A DNA stretch of 20,754 nt from the NCBI GenBank assembly GCA_900545805.1, contig URAL01000029.1, positions 1-20,754 of the forward strand, given 5' to 3'. The first letter of the stretch is position 1. Every line of letters starts with the position of its first letter. This DNA comes from an uncultured Eubacteriales bacterium. Its GTDB lineage: Bacteria > Bacillota > Clostridia > Oscillospirales > Oscillospiraceae. Positions 6,509-13,032 of the stretch are shown here, one piece after another. A model generated the notes under the pieces. That model saw only the letters and a program-made list of their open reading frames with translations, did not search any database and had not been told where the DNA came from. Position numbers and translations under genes: made by a program.

Positions 6509-8574
6509 TGAAATGCAGGATTCTCAGCGAAATTGACGGCAGGATGCGCGTGCGTCTGTGTACGCCGCGCATGACATTAAAGCAGGCCGACATCGTTGAG
6601 GAGTATCTCAGCGGTGTCCCCGGCGCAAAAAAGGTCAATGTATACGACCGCAACTGCAACGTCGTCATCGAATATGCAGACCGCGCGGCGGTCGTGTCCG
6701 CGCTGGCGCGCTTTTCGTATGACACCTGCGGCATAACGGAGCCCAAACCCACCGGCAGGGAGCTCAACCGCGAATATCAGGACAGGCTCGCGGGCGTTAT
6801 CATGCGCCGCATTCTAAAAAAGGCGCTCCTGCCCGCACCGTGGCGTGCGGCGATCTGCATCGCAAACAGCGCAAGGTATTTTATCCGCGGCGTGCAGTCG
6901 CTGCTTGCCCGCAGGCTCGACGTTGCCGTGCTCGACGCAACGGCGATAACCGTCTCCGCGCTGCGCGGCGATACCGACACCGCGTCGTCTATCATGTTCA
7001 TGCTCAGGATAGGCGATATCCTTGAGGAGTGGACGCATAAAAAATCCGTTGCCGACCTTGCGCGCACGATGAGCCTGAATGTCGATAAGGTCTGGGTAAA
7101 GGCAGGCGATGCGGAGGAGCTTCGTAATATCTCCGACGTAAAGGTCGGCGACGAGGTTATCGTCCGCATGGGCAGCATGATACCCCTTGACGGAAAGATC
7201 AAATCGGGCTCGGCGGCCGTAAATCAGGCCTCGATGACCGGCGAGAGCATGCCCGTGCGCAAGGAGGAGGGCAGCTATGTCTACGCCGGAACAGTAGTAG
7301 AGGAGGGCAGCTGCGTCATAAGGGTCGAAAAAAGCCTCGGCTCCGGCCGCTACGACAGGATAGTCCGCATGATAGAGGACTCGGAAAAGCTCAAATCGGA
7401 CGCCGAGTCGCAGGCGTATCACCTTGCAGACAGGCTTGTGCCCTACAGCCTCGGCGCAACGCTGCTCACCTTGCTTATAACACGCAATCCGACAAAGGCT
7501 CTTGCCATACTCATGGTCGATTTCAGCTGCGCGCTGAAGCTTTCCATGCCCATCGCGGTGCTCTCGGCAATGCGCGAGAGCGGCGTGCACGGCATATCCG
7601 TCAAGGGCGGCAGGTTTCTTGAGGCAATCGCCCGTGCCGACACCGTCGTTTTCGACAAGACCGGCACGCTCACCCACGCAAGCCCGGAGGTCGCGGATAT
7701 CATCACCTTCGGCGAAAACGAGAAGGACGAGATGCTCTGCATCGCGGCATGCCTTGAGGAGCACTATCCTCACTCGATAGCAAACGCCGTCGTTAAGGAG
7801 GCGCAGCGACGCGGTCTTAACCACGCAGAGCGCCACTCCAGAGTCGAATACGTCGTCGCCCACGGCATCCGGAGCACCGTCGACGGCAAAAGGATCGTTC
7901 TCGGCAGTCACCACTTCGTGTTTGAGGACGAGGGCTGCACTGTCCCCGAGGGTGAGGAGGACAGCTTCGATGCCCTGCCCACGCAGTATTCGCACCTGTA
8001 TCTTGCCATAAGCGGCGTTCTGGCCGCGGTCATCTGCATAGATGACCCTCTGCGCGGCGAGGTGCGAAGCGTCATGAGCGCTCTGCGCGGACTGGGGATA
8101 GACAAGCTCGTCATGATGACCGGCGACAGCGAGCGCACGGCGAAGGCCGTCGCCGAGCACGCGGGCGTTGACGAATACTATGCCGAGGTGCTGCCCGAGG
8201 ATAAGGCGGCGTTTATACGCTCCGAGCACGAAAAGGGCCGCATAGTCATCATGATCGGCGACGGCGTGAACGATTCTCCGGCACTCAGCGAGGCCGACGC
8301 AGGCATCGCAATGTCCGACGGCGCCGCCATAGCGCGCGAGATCGCCGACATTACGATCTGCTCGGACGAGCTTGAGAGCCTTGTTGTCCTCAAGCGCATA
8401 GCCGACGGCCTAATGGCGCGCATCCACGCAAACTACCGCTTCATCATATCCTTCAACGCGGGGCTAATCGTCCTCGGCGTCGCGGGTGTTCTTCCGCCCT
8501 CGACCTCCGCGCTGCTGCACAATGTATCGACGCTGGGCATTGGTTTACGCAGCATGAAGAGCCTGCTGCCGTAA
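6508..8574 (+). CDS. P1B-type metal-transporting ATPase with Ser-Cys-Ala site (P1B-6/FezB-like)
   Basis: A 688-residue P-type ATPase. The actuator TGES is at 244-247, the phosphorylation site DKTGTLT at 383-389 (Asp383), TGDS at 538-541 and the hinge GDGVNDS at 584-590. The conserved HP dipeptide of P1B enzymes reads HYPHS (419-423). The transmembrane ion site, normally CPC, SPC or TPC, reads S340-C341-A342 in DFSCALKLSMP. The N-terminal 60 residues look like an HMA fold without a CxxC pair. SCA is the motif assigned to the P1B-6 group, which includes ferrosome FezB; that link is from memory of the family literature. Transport of iron into a membrane compartment is therefore plausible, but cobalt, zinc or manganese are not excluded. 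Confidence 0.9.
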   Translation: MKCRILSEIDGRMRVRLCTPRMTLKQADIVEEYLSGVPGAKKVNVYDRNCNVVIEYADRAAVVSALARFSYDTCGITEPKPTGRELNREYQDRLAGVIMRRILKKALLPAPWRAAICIANSARYFIRGVQSLLARRLDVAVLDATAITVSALRGDTDTASSIMFMLRIGDILEEWTHKKSVADLARTMSLNVDKVWVKAGDAEELRNISDVKVGDEVIVRMGSMIPLDGKIKSGSAAVNQASMTGESMPVRKEEGSYVYAGTVVEEGSCVIRVEKSLGSGRYDRIVRMIEDSEKLKSDAESQAYHLADRLVPYSLGATLLTLLITRNPTKALAILMVDFSCALKLSMPIAVLSAMRESGVHGISVKGGRFLEAIARADTVVFDKTGTLTHASPEVADIITFGENEKDEMLCIAACLEEHYPHSIANAVVKEAQRRGLNHAERHSRVEYVVAHGIRSTVDGKRIVLGSHHFVFEDEGCTVPEGEEDSFDALPTQYSHLYLAISGVLAAVICIDDPLRGEVRSVMSALRGLGIDKLVMMTGDSERTAKAVAEHAGVDEYYAEVLPEDKAAFIRSEHEKGRIVIMIGDGVNDSPALSEADAGIAMSDGAAIAREIADITICSDELESLVVLKRIADGLMARIHANYRFIISFNAGLIVLGVAGVLPPSTSALLHNVSTLGIGLRSMKSLLP

Positions 8575-8596
8575 GCAAAACTTCAAATTGTCCTTT

Positions 8597-8643
8597 CGGA
8601 GCCTTATTCGCCCTTTTCGGAGCGGATAAGGCTCCGCTTTTTA
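8597..8643 (+). terminator. Rho-independent terminator after the ATPase operon
   Basis: An 11-bp perfect stem CGGAGCCTTAT (8597-8607) with ATAAGGCTCCG (8626-8636), extended inward by four more pairs including one wobble. The T-rich tail GCTTTTTAT follows. It lies 23 bases after the ATPase stop. Confidence 0.88.
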
Positions 8644-8676
8644 TGGCATAATAAATGCATAGTAAGGAGATAGGAT

Positions 8677-9210
8677 ATGAGCGATGAGTTACTCGTCTCG
8701 CAATGCGCACCCACGCTTGCGGGACTTAAAACCGCGAATATGTTTTCCGCCGAGTATGAGAGCCGTGAAAAAATGACGGCTGAGCTCCGGCGGCTTAATG
8801 CCGTGCTCGTCCCCAGGGGTCTGCGCATACTGCCGATGCGGTATATGCAAAGCCGTGTGCTTTTGTATCTTTACCGCCCCGACGCGCTCAGGCGCGACCT
8901 TGAAAACAGCGACGCCCGTGATATCCTGCGCGACTGCGGCTACGAAGCCTGCTGCCGTGCGGAAAGCTGCCTGAGCTGTCTTATCGGCAAAATGCGCAGC
9001 AGCGCCGATTTTCCGCACGAGGTCGGCCTGTTTCTCGGCTATCCTCCCGAGGATGTGCGCGGCTTTATGGAAAACCGCGCCGCGGGCTTCAAGCTCATCG
9101 GCTGCTGGAAGGTCTACGGCGACGTGGACGCGGCAAGAGAAAAATTCAAAAGCTTCGAGAGCTGCACTCGCCGCAGCCGCGGCAAGGCTCTTGATGAGAT
9201 CATACAGTGA
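8677..9210 (+). CDS. DUF3793 family protein
   Basis: A 177-residue soluble protein. Conserved family features are QCAPTLAGLKTANMFS near the N-terminus, an internal RPDALRRDL, a Cys-rich CGYEACCRAESCLSCL region, the signature FPHEVGLFLGYPPEDVRGF, and the end GCWKVYGDVDAAREKF. This matches DUF3793 (PF12672), found in Clostridia and often next to flavodoxins and metal transport genes. The biochemical function is unknown; the many conserved cysteines hint at metal or cluster binding. AAGGAG precedes the ATG by eight bases. It follows the terminator at 8597-8643, so it must have its own promoter or rely on readthrough; a CATAAT at 8646-8651 may be a weak -10. Confidence 0.88.
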   Translation: MSDELLVSQCAPTLAGLKTANMFSAEYESREKMTAELRRLNAVLVPRGLRILPMRYMQSRVLLYLYRPDALRRDLENSDARDILRDCGYEACCRAESCLSCLIGKMRSSADFPHEVGLFLGYPPEDVRGFMENRAAGFKLIGCWKVYGDVDAAREKFKSFESCTRRSRGKALDEIIQ

Positions 9211-9226
9211 AAGGACGAATTTTAAA

Positions 9227-9628
9227 ATGAAAAAAGCAGTTGTATATTGGAGCGGCACCGGCAACACCGAGGCAATGGCAAGGGCGGTCGCGGAGGCGGC
9301 CGGCGCGGAGCTTTTCACCGCGTCCGGATTCTCCGCCGCAAAGGCCGACGAGTTCGATTCCATCGCCTTCGGATGCCCGGCAATGGGCGCCGAGGCGCTT
9401 GAGGAGACCGAGTTCGAGCCCATGTTCGAGGGCGTGAAGAGCCATCTTTCCGGCAAGAGGGTCGCGCTGTTCGGCTCCTACGGCTGGGGCGACGGCGACT
9501 GGATGCAGCTCTGGGAGGACGACTGCCGCGCAGCCGGCGTAAGCCTTGTGCATGAGAGCGTCATCTGCAACGGCGAGCCCGATTCTCAGGCGCTTGCAAA
9601 ATGCAGGGCGCTGGGCGCGGCATTGTAA
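9227..9628 (+). CDS. Flavodoxin (clostridial type)
   Basis: A 133-residue FMN protein of classic short-chain flavodoxin length. The FMN phosphate loop is SGTGNTEAMA (about 9-18). The flavin-flanking loops are GCPAMGAEALEETEFEPMF and GSYGWGDGDWM, close to Megasphaera and Clostridium flavodoxins. It is a low-potential electron carrier in the cytosol that can replace ferredoxin when iron is scarce, which fits its position beside iron genes. The ATG at 9227 begins at the first flavodoxin residues; a longer in-frame extension from 9053 overlaps the DUF3793 gene and lacks family similarity. The ribosome site (AAGGA, 11 bases away) is weak. Confidence 0.95.
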   Translation: MKKAVVYWSGTGNTEAMARAVAEAAGAELFTASGFSAAKADEFDSIAFGCPAMGAEALEETEFEPMFEGVKSHLSGKRVALFGSYGWGDGDWMQLWEDDCRAAGVSLVHESVICNGEPDSQALAKCRALGAAL

Positions 9629-9646
9629 CAGGCAGAGAATATGAGT

Positions 9647-9676
9647 AAACAGCGGAAATTGTCTCCGCTGTTTTTT
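9647..9676 (+). terminator. Rho-independent terminator after flavodoxin
   Basis: A 10-bp perfect stem AAACAGCGGA (9647-9656) with TCCGCTGTTT (9664-9673), loop AATTGTC, and a run of six T. It lies 18 bases after the flavodoxin stop. Confidence 0.9.
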
Positions 9677-9763
9677 ACATTCTGTTTTCTCAGGCAAGGC
9701 CCGGATTTCTTAAAAATCTTTAATCATATGTTAACAAATGCTTCACCGATAAAAATGCGCGCA

Positions 9764-9772
9764 TGGTATAAT
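9764..9772 (+). promoter_or_regulatory. Extended -10 promoter of the thioesterase gene
   Basis: A consensus TATAAT (9767-9772) is preceded by TGG (9764-9766), an extended -10. No good -35 is present at the normal spacing (TTCACC lies 19 bases upstream). It lies about 35 bases before the start codon, in an otherwise AT-rich stretch. Confidence 0.65.
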
Positions 9773-9806
9773 AAAGCTATACACTTGTTCAGCGGAGGAA
9801 CGGAGA

Positions 9807-10547
9807 ATGAGCGAATTGAAGAAGTTTTCGTTTGCGCAGACGGTGACGCCCGATCTGTGCGGCAAGGAACCCAAAATGCAGCCGCCCGCGGCGTTCATGC
9901 TGTTTCAGAACGCTGCCAGCCTGCACGCCGAGGACATCGGAAACGGTACTGCGGCGCTGGCCGAGCGCGGCCTCTACTGGGTCGCAACGCACTCGAGGAT
10001 AGATTTTTACGACGACGCCCGGCTGATGGATAAGCTGACCGTGTCGACCTGGGTAAACCCCGCGAAGCCCAACGCCGTGCGCGGCTACCGCGGCTACGAC
10101 ATATTCGTCGGCGACAGGCGCATCGCCGAGGGGCTGACCGAGTGGGTCGTGCTCAACCGCGAGACGGGCTTTGTCCGTTTTTCGGAGTTCGGCTTCCCCG
10201 AGGGCTTTGATTTTCAGGACTATGTCGCCTGCGGCGGTAAGCTAAGGCGCTTCCGCGATGGGTTTTCCGACGATGATGAGGTCTACACCTTCGTTGTGCG
10301 CACCTCAAGCATCGATATCGGCCGCCACATGAATAACGTCGCCTACGTCCGCGCCTTCCTTGACTGCTTCACCGCCGACGAGGCCGCCTCCATGCCCGTC
10401 GGAACCATGGAGGCGCGCTACATAACAGCCTGCATGGAGGGCGAGGAGCTGAAGATTTACAAAAAGCGCACCGGGGACGGCTATGTGCTCGGCGCCCGCC
10501 GCTCCGACGGCAAATGCGCCGCATTCCTCGGAATAACGCTGAAATAG
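9807..10547 (+). CDS. Acyl-ACP thioesterase family protein
   Basis: A 246-residue protein with two tandem hot-dog domains (about 5-135 and 150-245), the build of the PF01643 acyl-ACP thioesterases. The first contains the central helix region PPAAFMLFQNAASLHAEDIG and RGLYWVATHSRIDFY. The second contains the family signature SIDIGRHMNNVAYVRAF. It hydrolyses acyl-ACP to free fatty acid in the cytosol, adjusting chain length and supply for lipids. It is a single-gene unit with its own promoter and a strong terminator. GGAG precedes the ATG. Chain-length preference cannot be read. Confidence 0.92.
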   Translation: MSELKKFSFAQTVTPDLCGKEPKMQPPAAFMLFQNAASLHAEDIGNGTAALAERGLYWVATHSRIDFYDDARLMDKLTVSTWVNPAKPNAVRGYRGYDIFVGDRRIAEGLTEWVVLNRETGFVRFSEFGFPEGFDFQDYVACGGKLRRFRDGFSDDDEVYTFVVRTSSIDIGRHMNNVAYVRAFLDCFTADEAASMPVGTMEARYITACMEGEELKIYKKRTGDGYVLGARRSDGKCAAFLGITLK

Positions 10548-10555
10548 ACATTGAA

Positions 10556-10597
10556 AAATCCCGCAGGTCCGAACGGACCCGTGGGATTTCTTTTTTT
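10556..10597. terminator. Terminator between convergent genes
   Basis: A stem AAATCCC (10556-10562) with GGGATTT (10583-10589) continues inward to GGTCCG/CGGACC around an AA loop, with a T-run to 10597. Its T-run overlaps the stop codon of the convergent minus-strand gene by two bases. It terminates the thioesterase transcript and probably the convergent one as well. Confidence 0.88.
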
Positions 10598-11828
10598 ATG
10601 CTCCCGTTGCCGGGATGCTTATCTCGCGGTCATAGCCCGCGCCGTAGCAGAAGGAATGTATCTTTCCCTCGGTCGGATTTATGACGTTTACGACAAACGA
10701 GGTGTCGTTTGCGGTATCGTGCGTCTTTGCGTAGGTAGTCTCCTCACCGAACTCGATGCCGTTTGAGTCCGCGCCCTCGTTTTGGCCGAACTCGTTATTG
10801 TAGAAGTAGCACATGTTCGGCGTTGCGATGCGCAGAACGTCAAATACTGTGTTACCTGAATCTTGAACGTAATTAAGCTTTGCAACCTTGAAATTGTGCG
10901 TATGGCCGTGGAAGGCGCCGTATATCTTCGCCTTGTTGCAGTTTTTGAAGGATACCGTCATGCCGGTGATCTTAAATGAACCGCCCGTGACATACTGGTA
11001 AAGCACGGAGCCTGCCACGCTCGCCGCGTCCGAGAGCTCGCTTTCTGTAAAATCCAAAGGATAGTGCGAAAGAATGACGACGCCCCAACCGGTTCTCGCG
11101 CCGACCTCACGCAGCTTCCGCGCAAACCAGAGCAGCTGTGCCGAGCTCATCATGTCAAAATTCTGCCCGTCAACGGAGGTGTTCAAGCAGAAAACGCGCA
11201 GCTTTTTCTCGTCGAAGTCGCGGTAGCAGTAGCCCTGGGTGGTGCTGCCGTAGGTTGCACCCTCATTGTATTTGCCGACGTAGGAGTATATCTCCTCCGA
11301 CGACAGGCTTTCGTGATTCTGATCCCATGAATTTTTCAGCCCGTCGCGCTCGCCGGGAGTCCTGAACTGCGGGATATCGGCAAAGGCCTCCTTGAGTCCG
11401 GCGTTTATCTCCGCGAAATTCTGCCTGCCCTCGGCAAGGGTAGTCGTGCTGCTGCCGACGGTGTAGTCGCCCAGAAAGCAGCAGAAGTCGATATCCGGCA
11501 GGATATAGCCGAGCGCCTTCATTGCCATGCTCGCGTGCTTATTGCCGTTTACGACGTATTCGTCAGCGTCGAGCTGATGCGCGTCGGACGCGGCAATAAA
11601 GGAGATGCTGTCAGTCGTCTGAACGGCCTTCACCTTTTTTGCGACCTCAAGCGCCGCCGCCTTTACATAGTCGGGTACCTCCGTCTGAACAAACCTGTCT
11701 CCGGTTTTGAGCTCCTCGATCGCCGAGGCCATCTCCGAGAGCTTATAGCTCGTGCTCTCGCCGTTTCTCTGGCGAATGGCCGTCGCTATAGCCTGCACGT
11801 CTGTTTCCTCATAAAGCTTTTTTGCCAT
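10596..11828 (-). CDS. Metallophosphoesterase fused to a phage-structural-like N-terminal segment
   Basis: A 410-residue protein. Residues 1-45 (VQAIATAIRQRNG, SYKLSEMASAIEEL) match the N-terminal segment common in minor structural and tail-associated proteins of clostridial phages. A calcineurin-like phosphoesterase domain follows: SDAH (81-84), GD (120-121), GERD (159-162) where GNHD is expected, SHYP with His255, and GHTH (308-311). The first, second, fourth and fifth metal-ligand motifs are intact; the third is altered. No signal peptide is seen. Its start shares one base with the upstream gene's stop (TGATG), so the two form a unit. The substrate is unknown. It may be a prophage remnant or a domesticated phage gene. 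Confidence 0.82.
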   Translation of the reverse strand: MAKKLYEETDVQAIATAIRQRNGESTSYKLSEMASAIEELKTGDRFVQTEVPDYVKAAALEVAKKVKAVQTTDSISFIAASDAHQLDADEYVVNGNKHASMAMKALGYILPDIDFCCFLGDYTVGSSTTTLAEGRQNFAEINAGLKEAFADIPQFRTPGERDGLKNSWDQNHESLSSEEIYSYVGKYNEGATYGSTTQGYCYRDFDEKKLRVFCLNTSVDGQNFDMMSSAQLLWFARKLREVGARTGWGVVILSHYPLDFTESELSDAASVAGSVLYQYVTGGSFKITGMTVSFKNCNKAKIYGAFHGHTHNFKVAKLNYVQDSGNTVFDVLRIATPNMCYFYNNEFGQNEGADSNGIEFGEETTYAKTHDTANDTSFVVNVINPTEGKIHSFCYGAGYDREISIPATGA

Positions 11829-12271
11829 CAGTAGCTCACCTCGCTTCCGTCCTCCACATTGATGGTCTTATCGCTCGAACCCGTGTATTCATAGCTCTCC
11901 ACTTTGTCGCCGAGGATTATAGTCAGCACCTTGTAGGGCGATACCTCCGGCTTGTCGATGGGCTCGTCGTCCCTGTCGGTTATGCACTCGGCGCAGCGGA
12001 ACACCGCCGGGGTTGAGGTGTGCAGCTGTCCTGCATACAGGCCGACGGCTATCCACGGACGCTTTTTGATAACGGGCAGCGCACAGCTCGTGCCGTTAAA
12101 CTCCACGTCCTTGTACTTGCCGTTGCGGTAGCCAATGCGCATGGTCTTTTTATCGTAGGCCTCCCACTCGGCGTCAAGCTCGAAATTAACGGTGTAGTCG
12201 CTGTTGCCGCAGACTATGAGCGTTTCGTCCCCGACCGCGATCTTGTCCTTAACTTTGATGTTTATGTCCAT
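11828..12271 (-). CDS. Phage minor structural-like protein (hypothetical)
   Basis: A 147-residue soluble, beta-rich protein. The block KTMRIGYRNGKYKDVEFNG, then CALPVI and VGLYAGQLHTSTPAVFRC, resembles proteins encoded near the tail or baseplate genes of Firmicutes phages. ATG 12271 is chosen because AAGGAG (12278-12283) is six bases upstream; a longer frame from 12412 would extend past the predicted promoter at 12343-12370. It is coupled to the metallophosphoesterase gene. No other phage genes surround the pair, so this is an isolated two-gene cassette. The exact role is unknown. Confidence 0.75.
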   Translation of the reverse strand: MDINIKVKDKIAVGDETLIVCGNSDYTVNFELDAEWEAYDKKTMRIGYRNGKYKDVEFNGTSCALPVIKKRPWIAVGLYAGQLHTSTPAVFRCAECITDRDDEPIDKPEVSPYKVLTIILGDKVESYEYTGSSDKTINVEDGSEVSY

Positions 12272-12342
12272 GCAATTCTCCTTATAAGCATAAGTGAGCC
12301 GAAGCCCAAAGCTCGAGGCCGCTTTTCGCTCCGGCGTATTTG

Positions 12343-12370
12343 ATAGTAGCAAAAATGCATGATTTGTCAA
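12343..12370 (-). promoter_or_regulatory. Promoter of the phage-like two-gene cassette
   Basis: On the minus strand a consensus TTGACA (12365-12370) is followed after 16 bases by TACTAT (12343-12348), preceded by TGC as in an extended -10. The leader to the ATG is about 65 bases. Confidence 0.65.
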
Positions 12371-12405
12371 TGCAAGCGCTGTGCCGTTGCGCAAATTTTG
12401 TTTCA

Positions 12406-12434
12406 TGGACAAGATTCGAGATGTGTGATATGAT
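12406..12434 (+). promoter_or_regulatory. Promoter of the SseB-domain gene
   Basis: TGGACA (12406-12411) and TATGAT (12429-12434) are separated by 17 bases. The latter lies 28 bases before the ATG at 12463, giving a very short leader. Confidence 0.7.
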
Positions 12435-12462
12435 GTAGAAAAACGTTACGAGGTAAAAATAC

Positions 12463-12939
12463 ATGTCCAATTCCGAACTCAGTCAGCAGCAGATAGATCA
12501 GATATCCCGCATGGGGATAAAGAAGCTTATCGGGAAATACAGTCAGTCGCAGGGCAAGGACCGGCAGGCGCTGTCGATGCTGCTCGAGCAGCTTGCCAAA
12601 ACACCTATGTACTTCGCCGTGCAGAAAAACAGCGCATCCTCGGCTATGCTCAATTTCATCACCCTGACCGTTAACAGCCAGGTGTTCATCCCCATTTTCA
12701 CCGACCCCGACGAGCTGGGCAGGCTCAAGGATCAGTGCGACTGCGTTTGCTTAAAGCCCATGGATTACTTCCAGATGCTCGTTGACAACAATCGCCACGC
12801 CGTTGTCAATCCCTTCGGCACCTATTTTCTCATGTGGCCGGAGCTCGTGCGCGACCATATGCTGCCGTATATGAAGCAGGCCGAGGATTTCGACCGCCGG
12901 CAGCGCGAGCAGAAGGCCGGCTTCGAGCCCATATCGTGA
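12463..12939 (+). CDS. SseB-domain protein
   Basis: A 158-residue soluble protein. The core MYFAVQ, FITLTVNSQVFIPIFTDPDELGRL, KPMDYFQMLVDN, and HAVVNPFGTYFLMWPELV matches the SseB N-terminal domain (PF07179). SseB proteins are poorly characterised, with reported links to serine biosynthesis enzymes and to type III secretion in other bacteria; neither is supported here. The N-terminal 40 residues are a charged helical addition. It stands alone between its own promoter and a strong double terminator. Confidence 0.82.
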   Translation: MSNSELSQQQIDQISRMGIKKLIGKYSQSQGKDRQALSMLLEQLAKTPMYFAVQKNSASSAMLNFITLTVNSQVFIPIFTDPDELGRLKDQCDCVCLKPMDYFQMLVDNNRHAVVNPFGTYFLMWPELVRDHMLPYMKQAEDFDRRQREQKAGFEPIS

Positions 12940-12957
12940 GCATAAAACTATAATGTT

Positions 12958-13025
12958 AACGCCCGTTGCTTGCGGCAGCGGGCGTTTTTGCGTAAAAAAA
13001 CTCCCGTCCGAGGACGGGAGTTTTT
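12958..13025. terminator. Double terminator between convergent genes
   Basis: The first hairpin is AACGCCCGTTGC (12958-12969) with GCAGCGGGCGTT (12975-12986) and a T-run, ending the SseB transcript. The second is a 14-bp stem (12996-13009 with 13012-13025) with A and T runs on opposite sides; it works in both directions and would end the clpB transcript from the other side. Confidence 0.92.
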
Positions 13026-13032
13026 GTATTTT

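Noticed and set aside
6814..8229. Minus-strand frame of 471 codons opposite the P-type ATPase
   Set aside because: Shadow frame; the opposite strand has all P-type ATPase motifs in order.
10596..12271. Complete prophage
   Set aside because: Only two phage-like genes are present; integrase, packaging, capsid and lysis genes and attachment sites are absent.
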